Assembly: GCF_034439435.1 (NCBI RefSeq)
Contig: NZ_JAPCKJ010000001.1
Coordinates: forward strand, 930,001-994,000
From: Sarcina sp034439435
GTDB lineage: Bacteria; Bacillota; Clostridia; Clostridiales; Clostridiaceae
DNA length: 64,000 nt
Direction of reading: 5' to 3'
Position numbers and translations under genes: made by a program. Numbering within the stretch: position 1 is the stretch's first letter; every line of letters starts with the position of its first letter. The notes under the pieces are model-generated. The model worked only from the letters and a program-made list of their open reading frames with translations. It was not told where the DNA came from and searched no databases. This document shows positions 1 to 9,132 of the stretch, in pieces.

Positions 1-347
1 TCAACTTCTCCTCTAAGAGCATCCCCTTCCTCAATTGTAATAAAGCCTCCTATCTTATTTTCTTTTTCTGCATTTTCTAAATCCAATATATTTCTACATA
101 AAACTATATCCTTTGAATTTTCTTCAAACTCTTTTTTTAAATTTTCTAACATTCTTTTGCAATAATTATAAGTGTCTTTAGTGTACTCTTTGTCTATAAA
201 TAAGGCAAAAAACTGTGCTAAAGCTTCTCCCTCTCTTAATTTCTTTATATCAACTTTTAAATCATTTTGAAAAAGCTTTTTATTTCCTTGAAGCATAAGT
301 GATGCTGTATCACAATGAAAATCTATAAATTTCATAAAAATCTTCAT
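1..347 (-). CDS. Membrane dipeptidase (peptidase family M19), 5' part only
   Basis: The gene runs off the left edge of the window, so only the first 115 codons are visible. The product starts MKIFMKFIDFHCDTA. The His-x-Asp pair in FHCDT matches the first zinc ligands of renal-dipeptidase-type (M19) metallopeptidases. The later stretch TIEEGDALRGE matches the family segment carrying the bridging glutamate. These enzymes hydrolyse dipeptides, including some with a D-residue, in the cytoplasm. I chose the ATG at 347 because an AGGA lies nine bases upstream; the ATG at 335 is an alternative. It is separated from glyA by a terminator, so it is probably its own unit. The family call is fairly sure; the substrate is not known. 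Confidence 0.8.
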   Translation of the reverse strand, partial: MKIFMKFIDFHCDTASLMLQGNKKLFQNDLKVDIKKLREGEALAQFFALFIDKEYTKDTYNYCKRMLENLKKEFEENSKDIVLCRNILDLENAEKENKIGGFITIEEGDALRGEV

Positions 348-478
348 AGGTAATTTTCCTATGAAAGTTCACCTCTTTCATCTAACTAGTATAATTTTAT
401 TCACAATATAAAATATATCAAAAATCTCTCTTTTTTTAAATTATTGCCTTGTACTAATATTATTATTTAAAAATTAAA

Positions 479-509
479 GCCATGTTACAAATTTTAATTG
501 TAACATGGC
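479..509 (-). terminator. Intrinsic terminator of glyA
   Basis: A perfect 12-bp inverted repeat (GCCATGTTACAA / TTGTAACATGGC) with a 7-base loop is followed on the minus strand by a T-rich run. It lies 25 bases past the glyA stop. Confidence 0.85.
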
Positions 510-534
510 ATATAAATTATCTATTATTTACTTA

Positions 535-1767
535 TTAATATAAAGGATATTTATCACATAAAGCTTTAACTCTAGATTTTAATGGCTCTAAATCCCCATC
601 TTTTTGTTCAATAGCATCGTTTATTATAGACGCTATTTCTCTCATTTCTTCTTCTTTAAATCCTCTAGTTGTTATAGCAGGTGTTCCTATTCTAACTCCA
701 CTAGTAACAAATGGGCTTCTTGTTTCATTTGGTACAGTATTCTTATTTAAAGTTATTCCTATACTATCTAAAAGAATTTCTGCATCCTTACCTGTTATAT
801 CTTTATTAGTTAAATCAACAAGTATTAGGTGGTTATCAGTTCCATTTGAAACTAACTTAAATCCATAAGATTCTAATGCCTCTGCTAGAGCCTTTGAATT
901 TTTAACAACCTGCTCCATATATGTTTTAAAACTTGGTTCTAATGCTTCTTTAAAACAAACGGCCTTACCAGCTATTATGTGCATTAAAGGACCACCTTGA
1001 ATTCCTGGGAATATATTTTTATCTACTGCCTTTGCAAACTTTTCTTTACAAAGTATTAATCCTCCTCTTGGACCTCTTAAAGTCTTGTGAGTTGTTGATG
1101 TTACAAAGTCAGCATAAGGAACTGGTGATGGGTGTAATCCTGTTGCTACAAGACCTGCAATATGAGCTATATCTACCATTAAATAAGCTCCTACCTCATC
1201 AGCTATTTCTCTTAAAGTTTTAAAATCTATAGTTCTTGAATATGCACTAGCTCCTGCTACTATTAATTTAGGTTTATGTTTAAGAGCTAATTCTTTTACA
1301 GTTTCATAATTTATCATTTCAGTTTCTGGATCAACACCATATGATACGAAATTAAATAATCTACCTGAGAAGTTAACTGGTGAACCATGAGTTAAGTGAC
1401 CTCCATGGCTTAAATCCATTCCTAAAACAGTATCACCTGGCTCTAATATTGAGAAATAAACAGCCATATTAGCTTGTGATCCTGAGTGTGGTTGTACATT
1501 AGCGTGTTCAGCCCCAAATAATTTTTTTACTCTTTCTCTTGCTAAGTCTTCAACCTCATCAACTACGTGACAGCCACCATAGTATCTTTTTGAAGGATAA
1601 CCTTCTGCATATTTATTAGTTAAATATGATCCCATAGCCTCCATAACAGCTTTGCTAACAAAGTTTTCTGAAGCTATAAGTTCTATACTATTTTCTTGTC
1701 TTTCCTTTTCTTTTTCAACAAGATGTGCTATCTGTTCATCTTCTTTTTGTAAATTTTCAAAATTCAT
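535..1767 (-). CDS. glyA: Serine hydroxymethyltransferase
   Basis: PLP enzyme that interconverts serine plus tetrahydrofolate with glycine plus 5,10-methylene-tetrahydrofolate, the main entry of one-carbon units. The 410-residue product has the usual family length. The PLP-binding lysine lies in STTHKTLRGPRGG (about Lys228), preceded by the conserved DIAHIAGL segment. The open frame extends 21 codons further upstream, but GGGGTGAAGAAA sits just before the ATG at 1767 and the extra residues (rich in Ile and Phe) are unlike the family, so I start at MNFENLQ. It is a single-gene unit with its own promoter at 1802-1830 and terminator at 479-509. No glycine riboswitch is visible upstream. Confidence 0.97.
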   Translation of the reverse strand: MNFENLQKEDEQIAHLVEKEKERQENSIELIASENFVSKAVMEAMGSYLTNKYAEGYPSKRYYGGCHVVDEVEDLARERVKKLFGAEHANVQPHSGSQANMAVYFSILEPGDTVLGMDLSHGGHLTHGSPVNFSGRLFNFVSYGVDPETEMINYETVKELALKHKPKLIVAGASAYSRTIDFKTLREIADEVGAYLMVDIAHIAGLVATGLHPSPVPYADFVTSTTHKTLRGPRGGLILCKEKFAKAVDKNIFPGIQGGPLMHIIAGKAVCFKEALEPSFKTYMEQVVKNSKALAEALESYGFKLVSNGTDNHLILVDLTNKDITGKDAEILLDSIGITLNKNTVPNETRSPFVTSGVRIGTPAITTRGFKEEEMREIASIINDAIEQKDGDLEPLKSRVKALCDKYPLY

Positions 1768-1801
1768 TTTCTTCACCCCAAACGTAAAATATATATTAAC
1801 T

Positions 1802-1830
1802 ATTATAAATTTATTAATTATTTTTATCAA
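1802..1830 (-). promoter_or_regulatory. SigA-type promoter of glyA
   Basis: Read on the minus strand, TTGATA and TATAAT are separated by exactly 17 bases, 35 bases upstream of the glyA start. Confidence 0.7.
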
Positions 1831-1899
1831 TAGAAAATAATTTGTTTGTAATATGATTAAACTAATATGAGTTTATATATCTTATTTTAACTTTTCATA

Positions 1900-1908
1900 T
1901 GTTATAAT
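1900..1908 (+). promoter_or_regulatory. Extended -10 promoter of the ThrE-type exporter genes
   Basis: TGTTATAAT (extended -10) lies 38 bases upstream of the first gene; no good -35 box is seen. Confidence 0.55.
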
Positions 1909-1946
1909 TACTGTATTGATTATAAATTTACATAGGGGCGGATAAT

Positions 1947-2717
1947 ATGGATTTTGACAAGGTATTACATATTGCAACTTTTGCAGGAAGAATAATACTA
2001 GAAAGTGGTGGCGAAACCTATAGAGTTGAGGAAACTATATGCAGAATTTGTGCTGCTTATGGAGTTCGATATGCAGAGAGTTTTGTTACTCCAACGGGAA
2101 TTATGGTTTCTGTATATGACGAGAATAATTATACAACTACATTAGTAAAAAGAGTTACTAATAGAACTGTCGATTTACAAAAGGTTCACTTAGTAAATTC
2201 ACTTTCAAGAAGTATTTATACTGAAAAGTATTCTCTTGATGAGGTTCTAGAAAAATTAATAGATATAGACGAAAACTGCCCTAAGTATGATTTTAAAACT
2301 ATCCTAATATTTTCAGCCTTAGGTGCAGCCGGGTTTACTACTATCCTAGGTGGTAATCTTGAAGATTGTTTAGTTTCTTTTTTTGTTGGAATGTTTGTAA
2401 AAATAGCTACTTTTAAAGCTGGTGAACTAGGAATAAATGCCTTCTTTATAAATACTTTAGGTGGAGCTATTGCAGCACTTCTATCCTTGATAGCATACAG
2501 CCTAGGCGTTGGTAGTAATTTAGATACAATGATAATAGGTAGTATCATGTTATTAGTTCCTGGTTTATCTATTACTAATGCTATTAGAGACACAATTGCT
2601 GGAGATTTAATATCAGGACTTATAAGAGCTGCAGAGGCATTTTTAGTTGCTGTTTCCATAGCTGTTGGAACTGGTATGGTAATGAGTATTTGGATTTACT
2701 TTGGAGGTGGTATATAA
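1947..2717 (+). CDS. ThrE/YjjP-type threonine/serine exporter, N-terminal half
   Basis: Membrane protein of the family that exports threonine and serine, in the split form in which two proteins together correspond to ThrE of Corynebacterium. The first about 110 residues are soluble and carry the family stretch ESGGETYRVEETICRI. Residues about 115-256 form about five hydrophobic segments. A GGGGCGGA ribosome site precedes the ATG. The next gene begins directly after the stop codon, so the two are translationally coupled and probably form one transporter. Substrate is inferred from family; amino-acid specificity is not shown by the sequence. Confidence 0.85.
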   Translation: MDFDKVLHIATFAGRIILESGGETYRVEETICRICAAYGVRYAESFVTPTGIMVSVYDENNYTTTLVKRVTNRTVDLQKVHLVNSLSRSIYTEKYSLDEVLEKLIDIDENCPKYDFKTILIFSALGAAGFTTILGGNLEDCLVSFFVGMFVKIATFKAGELGINAFFINTLGGAIAALLSLIAYSLGVGSNLDTMIIGSIMLLVPGLSITNAIRDTIAGDLISGLIRAAEAFLVAVSIAVGTGMVMSIWIYFGGGI

Positions 2718-3236
2718 TTGGTTTTAATCAAAGAAGTTTTAGCTACTTTTATAGCCACTATTGCTTTTGGAGTATTATTTAATATACATGGCAAAAATTT
2801 ATTTTTTGCTGGAATAGGCGGTGCTATAGGATGGCTAGTATATAAGATATGCTTATATTGTGGATTAAGTGTTATATTGTCAATGTTCTTTTCAGCCATT
2901 GTATTTAGTGCTTACTCTGAAATATGTGCAAGAATTTTAAAAACCCCTGTGACAACAATCGTTGTTTGTGCTTTGATTCCTCTTGTACCTGGAAGCGGTA
3001 TGTATAATACTATGTTTGAAGCAATACAAGGTGATGCAATGTCTACTTGGAATCAAGCAATAATGACAATTTCATCATCAGGAGCCTTAGCCTTAGGAGT
3101 TTTATTTGTCTCTACAATTACTCGTTTAATAAATACTAGAAAAAAACATTACACCCATGGTTCATTGAACCCTAAAAATATTTTACTATTTAAAAAATTA
3201 AGAAATAAAAAAAATATAAACTTTAAAAAGAAATAG
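2718..3236 (+). CDS. ThrE/YjjB-type threonine/serine exporter, C-terminal half
   Basis: Partner of the preceding protein (DUF3815/YjjB type). The product is 172 residues with about four or five hydrophobic segments and the family stretch LIPLVPGSGMY. The tail after residue 135 is basic and rich in Lys and Asn. The start is TTG, immediately after the stop codon of the upstream gene; its ribosome site GGAGGTGG lies inside the end of that gene, so coupling is strong. The stop codon falls inside the shared terminator hairpin. Confidence 0.85.
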   Translation: MVLIKEVLATFIATIAFGVLFNIHGKNLFFAGIGGAIGWLVYKICLYCGLSVILSMFFSAIVFSAYSEICARILKTPVTTIVVCALIPLVPGSGMYNTMFEAIQGDAMSTWNQAIMTISSSGALALGVLFVSTITRLINTRKKHYTHGSLNPKNILLFKKLRNKKNINFKKK

Positions 3237-3255
3237 ACCACATTGGTGGTCTATT
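3232..3255. terminator. Bidirectional terminator between the exporter genes and the csoR-like gene
   Basis: A 10-bp perfect stem (AATAGACCAC / GTGGTCTATT) with a 4-base loop, flanked by A- and T-rich tracts, serves both converging genes. Confidence 0.85.
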
Positions 3256-3526
3256 ATTTTATGAAACTATTTAATGTCTTTATTAATTGTTCTAAGGAAG
3301 CTAATTCTTCTTCATTTTCTTCTCCTATGCCCATACAATTTCTAGCATAATTTTCTATAAGAAGAACTCCAACTTTGTTTATAGCGGCTCTTATGGCAGA
3401 TATTTGAGTTAATACATCTCTACAACAAGTATCCTTATCCACCATCCCTTGAATTCCTTTAACTTGACCCTCGATTTTTCTTAATCTTACTAATATATCT
3501 TTTCTTAAAGCTTCATTATCATTCAA
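3254..3526 (-). CDS. CsoR/RcnR/FrmR-family (DUF156) transcriptional repressor
   Basis: Small all-helical DNA-binding repressor of 90 residues, from the family whose members sense copper, nickel, formaldehyde or persulfide. The conserved helix LRKIEGQVKGIQGM is present at 15-28. Aligning on CRDVLTQISAIRAA, the ligand positions of copper-sensing CsoR (Cys, His, Cys) are Cys35, Tyr60 and Cys64 here: the histidine is replaced by tyrosine. That leaves a Cys-Cys pair, as in the persulfide sensor CstR, plus an adjacent Cys34. The start is TTG, seven bases after GAGGTG. No copper ATPase, chaperone or sulfur gene adjoins it, so the inducer is unknown. Confidence 0.85.
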   Translation of the reverse strand: MNDNEALRKDILVRLRKIEGQVKGIQGMVDKDTCCRDVLTQISAIRAAINKVGVLLIENYARNCMGIGEENEEELASLEQLIKTLNSFIK

Positions 3527-3747
3527 ATTTTACACCTCATACAATTATAATAATTTACTATATAATATTTTTAATGTATATTATTATTTCATATTAATTA
3601 CTTAATATACATTAATTTTTCCCTGAAAGTCAATAAAAATAGCAATCTAAAATCAAGATTTACATTTTTAACTGATAAGTTCATAAAAACTTTTACTTTT
3701 AAAAGTTTAAGTTTTGATTTTTACCACCTATATAAATTTTACTAAAA

Positions 3748-3773
3748 TTAGCGTGAGTAAAAACCCACGCTAA
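3748..3773 (-). terminator. Intrinsic terminator of the aspS operon
   Basis: Stem TTAGCGTG / CACGCTAA followed on the minus strand by TTTTAGT, 42 bases past the aspS stop. Confidence 0.75.
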
Positions 3774-3814
3774 TTAAGCTTAATTTATTATCTCAAATTT
3801 AGATTGCTCAAAAA

Positions 3815-5608
3815 TTATTCTGCCGTATCTTCTTTCTTTATTGTTTCAATTCCTAATTCTTTTAATTGTTCTTCATCTACTATATTAGGTGCTTCAGTTA
3901 AATAACAGAATGCATTTTGGTTTTTAGGGAATGTTATAACGTCCTTAATATTTTCAGTTCCCGCTAAGAACATTATCATTCTATCTAAACCGAAAGCTAA
4001 TCCGCCGTGTGGTGGTGGTCCAAATTTAAATGCTTCTAATAAGAATCCAAATCTTTCCCAAGCTGATTCTTGAGTAAATCCTAATACTTCAAACATTTTT
4101 TCTTGAAGTTTAGTATCATGTATTCTTATAGATCCTCCACCTAACTCTTCTCCATTTAATACTAAGTCATAAGCTTTAGCTCTAACTCTTCCTGGATCAG
4201 TATCTAAATATTGAATATCCTCATCCATTGGCATTGTGAATGGGTGATGAGCAGCAAAGTATCTTCCTTCTTCTTCATCATATTCAAGAAGATCAAATTC
4301 TGTTATCCATGTGAAGTTAAATTCACTCTTATCTTTAACTAAGTCAAATTTTCTTGAAAGCTCTAATCTTAATTCTCCTAAAGCTTTAAGAACTACTGAG
4401 TTCTTATCTGCAACTATTAGAATTAAATCTCCTGTTTTAGCTCCCATAGTTTCGATTATTTTATTTAATTCCTCTTCTGAGAAGAATTTAGCTATTGGTG
4501 ATTTAACACCTTCTTCTTTTAATTGAATCCATGCTAATCCTTTAGCTTTGAAAGTCTTAACGAATTCTCCTAATCTATCGATATCTTTTCTTCCCATAGA
4601 AGCTCCGCCTTCTAAGCATAAACCTCTAACAGAACCACCATTAGCTACAGCATCTGTGAATACTTTAAATCCACATTCTTTAACAACATTACTTAAGTCT
4701 GTTATTTCCATTCCAAATCTTAAGTCTGGTTTATCTGAACCGTATTTTTCCATAGCATCTTTAAATGTCATTCTCTTTATTGGAGTTTTTACATCAACAC
4801 CTAAGACTTCTTTAAATACGTGTTTTATTAATCCTTCATTTAAAGCCATAACGTCATCTTGTTCAACGAATGACATTTCTAAGTCAACTTGAGTAAACTC
4901 AGGTTGTCTGTTAGCTCTTAAGTCCTCATCTCTAAAACATTTAACAATTTGGAAGTATCTGTCAAATCCTGATACCATTAATAATTGTTTAAATAATTGT
5001 GGTGATTGAGGTAATGCATAGAACATTCCTGGATAGTTTCTTGATGGAACAAGGTAGTCTCTAGCTCCTTCTGGAGTTGACTTTGTAAGTATTGGTGTTT
5101 CCATTTCTAAGAAACCATTTTTATCAAGATAATCTCTTATTGCTTTAGTTGTTTTATGTCTTATCTTGAAGATGTTTTGCATATCTGGTCTTCTTAAATC
5201 TAAGTATCTATACTTTAATCTAATGCTTTCTGCAGCATCTAAATCTTCTTTTATATATATTGGAGGAGTATCTGATTCAGATAAAATCTTTAATTCCTCA
5301 GCTTTTAATTCAACCATTCCTGTTGGCATGTTTGGATTTACTGACTCTCTCTTAACTATTTCACCTGTTACAGCGATACAATATTCAGGTCTTATTGATT
5401 TTGCTTTTTCTAGGATTTCTTCTCCTAAATCATCATTAAATACAACCTGTAAAATTCCTTCTCTATCTCTTAAGTCTATGAATTGAAGACCTCCAAGATT
5501 TCTGTTTCTTTGAACCCAACCCATTACGGTTACTTTTTGTCCAATGTGACTTTCTCTAGCTTCGCCACACATTATGTTACGCTTTAAGCCATTTAAAGCT
5601 TCACCCAT
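3815..5608 (-). CDS. aspS: Aspartyl-tRNA synthetase
   Basis: Class II synthetase that charges tRNA-Asp in the cytoplasm. At 597 residues it has bacterial length, including the inserted GAD domain. The N-terminal OB fold (residues about 10-110) contains GWVQRNRNLGG, class II motif 2 is seen in FRDEDLRANRQPEF, and motif 3 in GLAFGLDRMIMF near the C-terminus. A strong GGAGGAG site precedes the ATG. It lies 20 bases after hisS, the usual hisS-aspS pair of Firmicutes. I cannot tell from the sequence whether it is discriminating or also charges tRNA-Asn. Confidence 0.97.
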   Translation of the reverse strand: MGEALNGLKRNIMCGEARESHIGQKVTVMGWVQRNRNLGGLQFIDLRDREGILQVVFNDDLGEEILEKAKSIRPEYCIAVTGEIVKRESVNPNMPTGMVELKAEELKILSESDTPPIYIKEDLDAAESIRLKYRYLDLRRPDMQNIFKIRHKTTKAIRDYLDKNGFLEMETPILTKSTPEGARDYLVPSRNYPGMFYALPQSPQLFKQLLMVSGFDRYFQIVKCFRDEDLRANRQPEFTQVDLEMSFVEQDDVMALNEGLIKHVFKEVLGVDVKTPIKRMTFKDAMEKYGSDKPDLRFGMEITDLSNVVKECGFKVFTDAVANGGSVRGLCLEGGASMGRKDIDRLGEFVKTFKAKGLAWIQLKEEGVKSPIAKFFSEEELNKIIETMGAKTGDLILIVADKNSVVLKALGELRLELSRKFDLVKDKSEFNFTWITEFDLLEYDEEEGRYFAAHHPFTMPMDEDIQYLDTDPGRVRAKAYDLVLNGEELGGGSIRIHDTKLQEKMFEVLGFTQESAWERFGFLLEAFKFGPPPHGGLAFGLDRMIMFLAGTENIKDVITFPKNQNAFCYLTEAPNIVDEEQLKELGIETIKKEDTAE

Positions 5609-5628
5609 TTTAATTCTCCTCCTGTCTA

Positions 5629-6876
5629 TTACTTAACTATATTTACTATTTCATTTATATCTAAGCTGACTTCGAATTGTTCTCCATCGCTCATTCTCTT
5701 AATTTTAACTTTGTTTTCTTCTATTTCAGAATCACCTATAACAAAAGTAAATTTAGCTCCGATTTTATTAGCATATTTCATTTGAGCTTTAACACTCTTT
5801 CCTAAGTGATCTATTTCAGCCTTAACACCAGCTTTTCTAAGATTAAATGCTAACTTCATAGCTTCTAACTTAGCATTATCTCCCATTGATCCAATATAAA
5901 CCTCACATCTAACAGGTTCAGGAATCTCTATTCCTTCCTCATCTAGAATTAAAAGAAGTCTTTCAAGTCCTAATCCAAATCCCATTGCTGGAGTTTTAGG
6001 GCCATCTATTTCTTCTACTAGGTAGTCATATCTTCCTCCACCACAAACTGTTAATCCATCTTTTATAACTTCAAAAACAGTTTTACTGTAATAATCTAAT
6101 CCTCTTACTATTTGTGGATCTATATTATATTCTATTCCCATAACATCTAAGTAAGCTTTTAACTTAGTGAAGTGATCACTACATTCTTCACAGATGTAAT
6201 CTAATATTGAAGGTGCTTCCTTAACTATTTCCTTACATCTTTTTTCTTTACAATCTATGATTCTCATAGGATTCTTTTCAAATCTTGTTTTACAAGTTTC
6301 ACAAAGATTTTCATAGTTCTCTTTTAAGTATTGTTTTAAAGCCTCATTGAATTTAGCTCTACATGTTGGACATCCTAAACTATTTATATTTAAGCTTAAT
6401 CCTTTTATTCCAAAATCCTCTGTTAATGCTCTCATAACTAAAGATAATATTTCTGCATCAATAGAAGCTTCTTGTGAACCAAAAACTTCTATTCCATATT
6501 GATGGAATTCTCTTAATCTTCCTTTTTGCATTTTTTCATATCTAAAGCATGGAGTAAAATAGAACATTTTTGTTGGTTGAGCATCAGCATATAAGCTATT
6601 TTCAACGAATGCTCTAACTGATGGAGCTGTTCCTTCTGGTTTAAGAGTTATACTTCTTCCACCTTTATCTTCAAAAGTATACATTTCCTTTTGAACAACA
6701 TCAGTAGTTTCACCTACTCCTCTTTTAAAAAGTTCAGTTGCTTCAAACATAGGAGTTCTAATCTCTCTAATGCCATATTCTGCTGATATCTTTCTTAATT
6801 TGTCTTCTATATAATGCCATTTATAAGCGTCATTAGGTAACATATCTTTCGTACCCTTTTGAGCTTGTATCGCCAT
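5629..6876 (-). CDS. hisS: Histidyl-tRNA synthetase
   Basis: Class II synthetase charging tRNA-His. The product is 415 residues, normal for the family. Motif 2 is visible in FRYEKMQKGRLREFHQ, the histidine-specific segment in RGLDYYSKTVFE, and motif 3 in GFGLGLERLLLIL. The C-terminal about 95 residues form the anticodon-binding domain. A Cys-rich insert (CPTCRAKF, CETCKTRF, CEECSD, residues about 165-240) resembles a zinc-binding module found in several clostridial HisRS. It starts 30 bases after hemZ ends, with an AGGAGGAG ribosome site, and is followed by aspS. Confidence 0.97.
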   Translation of the reverse strand: MAIQAQKGTKDMLPNDAYKWHYIEDKLRKISAEYGIREIRTPMFEATELFKRGVGETTDVVQKEMYTFEDKGGRSITLKPEGTAPSVRAFVENSLYADAQPTKMFYFTPCFRYEKMQKGRLREFHQYGIEVFGSQEASIDAEILSLVMRALTEDFGIKGLSLNINSLGCPTCRAKFNEALKQYLKENYENLCETCKTRFEKNPMRIIDCKEKRCKEIVKEAPSILDYICEECSDHFTKLKAYLDVMGIEYNIDPQIVRGLDYYSKTVFEVIKDGLTVCGGGRYDYLVEEIDGPKTPAMGFGLGLERLLLILDEEGIEIPEPVRCEVYIGSMGDNAKLEAMKLAFNLRKAGVKAEIDHLGKSVKAQMKYANKIGAKFTFVIGDSEIEENKVKIKRMSDGEQFEVSLDINEIVNIVK

Positions 6877-6906
6877 AAACTACTCCTCCTACACAATATT
6901 TAATTT

Positions 6907-8349
6907 TTATTTATATAAAGTATCAAGTAATTCTATCTTACCTTCAACCATTTCATCTATTCTTTTAACATATTCTTTTACATCTTTAACATTTGCAAAT
7001 CTTTCTATACGATTTTTATTTTCATCTAAAAATACCACCTTAGAAACTGCATCTGCTCCTAATGCTATTATAGTTTGCTTATCTTCAATCATTTGAATGT
7101 TATAAATACATTCTTTATTAGCTTTTGAATATCCTACATTCTCCATATTACCAACCATATTCTTTTGTCTATACATATAATATGGGTGCATATTTAATTC
7201 TCTTCCTAAGACTTTACTCATTTCATACATCTTATTAAGATTTTTTTGATCTGCAATTGTTATAGTATTATGTAAAACTAAACTTTCATGAAGTCTTGAA
7301 GCTCTTTTAATAGACATTCCATGAATAGTTAAACTATCTGGATTAAGCTCCTTTATCATTGAACATGTGTTAGAAACTTCTGAAATATCCTCATTTGGAA
7401 GCCCTATTATAATGTCCATATTTATGTTATCAAAGTCTAGGCTTCTTGCCAAATTGAATTTATCCACTACATCCTCTGTTAAATGGCCTCTACCTATAGA
7501 TTTCAAGGTTTTATCATTCATACTTTGAGGATTTATAGATATTCTAGATACTTCATATCTCTTCATTGTTTTTAACTTTTCTTCTGTTATTGAATCAGGT
7601 CTTCCACATTCAACAGTAAATTCTTTTATTTCTTTATCTTTAACAAAACTATCATATATATGTTTCATTAAGATTTCAAATTGTTCATTATTTACTGAGG
7701 TTGGAGTACCTCCTCCAAAATAAACAGTTTCTATGCTTAATCCTCTTTCTGTTACATACTTACTTATGGCTGAAATTTCTTTGCTTAAAGCTTCTAAATA
7801 AGGTTCTACATCTTTTTTACACCCAGCAATAGGATTAGCTGCAAAAGAACAATAAAGGCATCTAGTAGGACAGAAAGGCATACCTACATATATACTTATA
7901 TTTTTTTCATCTTTGTTTACAAAGCTTTCTTCTCTCTCTGCAACCTCTATACAAAGCTTAGCTTTCTCTTCACTTGCCATGTAATTATCTTCAAAATATT
8001 TTATTATCTCTTCATCTGACTTTCCTTCTCTTATAAGAGATAGAGCAATCTTACTTGGTCTTATTCCAACTAAAGTTCCCCAAGGATATTCATCCTTAAG
8101 AGTGTCAGCTAAGAATTTAAATATTCCTTTTTTAAGTTCAGTTTTAAATCCGTATCCCTCTTTAAACTCATAAGGAAAACTATTCTCTTTATCTGATAAC
8201 TTCACCATATTTTCAGATATAAAGACATCATAGTCTCTCTCTTCATCTTCATTTACAAACTTTAACTCCCTAAAAGTATAGAATATATTAAACATTTGAT
8301 AAACATCATATCTATACTTTAAGTCGTTAAGATATATTTTAATATACAT
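6907..8349 (-). CDS. hemZ: Radical SAM coproporphyrinogen dehydrogenase-like protein
   Basis: Radical SAM enzyme of the HemN/HemZ group, 480 residues. The iron-sulfur motif C-x3-C-x2-C is seen as CPTRCLYC near residue 165, followed by YFGGGTPTS, a hallmark of the HemN family. The first about 150 residues form the N-terminal domain typical of HemZ. Family members take part in oxygen-independent haem synthesis or haem handling, but many clostridial versions have unproved activity. The start overlaps the end of the upstream hydrolase gene by 11 bases, and hisS follows 30 bases later, so it is read as part of a tRNA/stress operon rather than a haem operon. Confidence 0.85.
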   Translation of the reverse strand: MYIKIYLNDLKYRYDVYQMFNIFYTFRELKFVNEDEERDYDVFISENMVKLSDKENSFPYEFKEGYGFKTELKKGIFKFLADTLKDEYPWGTLVGIRPSKIALSLIREGKSDEEIIKYFEDNYMASEEKAKLCIEVAEREESFVNKDEKNISIYVGMPFCPTRCLYCSFAANPIAGCKKDVEPYLEALSKEISAISKYVTERGLSIETVYFGGGTPTSVNNEQFEILMKHIYDSFVKDKEIKEFTVECGRPDSITEEKLKTMKRYEVSRISINPQSMNDKTLKSIGRGHLTEDVVDKFNLARSLDFDNINMDIIIGLPNEDISEVSNTCSMIKELNPDSLTIHGMSIKRASRLHESLVLHNTITIADQKNLNKMYEMSKVLGRELNMHPYYMYRQKNMVGNMENVGYSKANKECIYNIQMIEDKQTIIALGADAVSKVVFLDENKNRIERFANVKDVKEYVKRIDEMVEGKIELLDTLYK

Positions 8350-8959
8350 AAAAATCTCCTGCTAAAAATGGGTTTCTTTGTCTTTCGTGCTTTATTGTTG
8401 AGCTTGGTCCATGACCTGGATATACAGCAATTTCATCTCCTAATGGTACAATTTTATCCTTTATACTCTTAAGAAGAGTTGCATGGTTACCCCCTTCAAA
8501 ATCACTTCTTCCAACAGACTCTCTAAATAAAGTATCTCCTGTGAATAAGCAATTATCTATTAAGAAACACATTCCACCTGGAGTATGCCCTGGAGTTTCT
8601 ATACATTTTATTTCATAGTTATCTGATAACTTAAGAATATCTCCATCTTTTAAATATCCATTTGCCTTTGGAAGATTTCCAAAAACGTCAACATTTCTTG
8701 CTACCATTTCTTCATCTTTTTTATCTATATAAAAAGGTATTTTAAACTTTTCTGAAAGTTTTTTAACAGCTCCAACATGATCAAAATGTCCATGAGTTAA
8801 TAAAATCATTTTTGGCTTTGCACCTAAAGATTCTATTACACGCTCTATTCTTGATGCCTCTTCACCTGGATCCACAATTACACAATCCTTCGTTTCTTCA
8901 TCTATAACAACATAACAATTAGCTTGATACATTCCTACTGGAATTGTTTTTATTAACAT
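8339..8959 (-). CDS. Metallo-beta-lactamase-fold hydrolase (glyoxalase II-like)
   Basis: Soluble metallohydrolase of 206 residues. The zinc motif THGHFDH is at about residues 55-61, with further ligands in TPGHTPGG, FTGDTLF and the C-terminal YPGHGPSS. This is the short YcbL/YqgX type of hydroxyacylglutathione-hydrolase-like protein; the natural substrate is unknown, and clostridia generally lack glutathione. GGAGGG precedes the ATG. It overlaps hemZ by 11 bases and is separated from dtd by 173 bases that include a weak hairpin. Confidence 0.85.
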   Translation of the reverse strand: MLIKTIPVGMYQANCYVVIDEETKDCVIVDPGEEASRIERVIESLGAKPKMILLTHGHFDHVGAVKKLSEKFKIPFYIDKKDEEMVARNVDVFGNLPKANGYLKDGDILKLSDNYEIKCIETPGHTPGGMCFLIDNCLFTGDTLFRESVGRSDFEGGNHATLLKSIKDKIVPLGDEIAVYPGHGPSSTIKHERQRNPFLAGDFYVY

Positions 8960-9026
8960 ATCAATCCCTCCTAAAAAATTAAGCTTAATTTAATATATAT
9001 TTTACTGAAATTTAGCCGTATTTATA

Positions 9027-9053
9027 GGAGTTTAACCTAATAAGCTAAACTCC
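9027..9053. repeat. Small hairpin between dtd and the hydrolase gene
   Basis: Perfect 8-bp stem GGAGTTTA / TAAACTCC. Neither strand has a convincing T-run after it, so it is at best a weak terminator or mRNA end protector. Confidence 0.35.
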
Positions 9054-9132
9054 CACAAAACAAATAAATGTTTAACTATTCTAAAATCCTATATCTATTA
9101 TAATGCTTTATTGCTAAAATAGTAATATTTGT

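Noticed and set aside
1768..1946. Riboswitch upstream of glyA
   Set aside because: The distance from promoter to start is too short and no known motif is visible.
2216..2659. 147-codon open frame on the minus strand
   Set aside because: It lies entirely inside the ThrE-type gene, has no ribosome site and an unlikely composition; it is a shadow of the real gene.
3690..3720. A/T hairpin in the csoR-aspS gap as an extra terminator
   Set aside because: A weak stem of A-T pairs only; the stronger GC-containing hairpin at 3748-3773 suffices.
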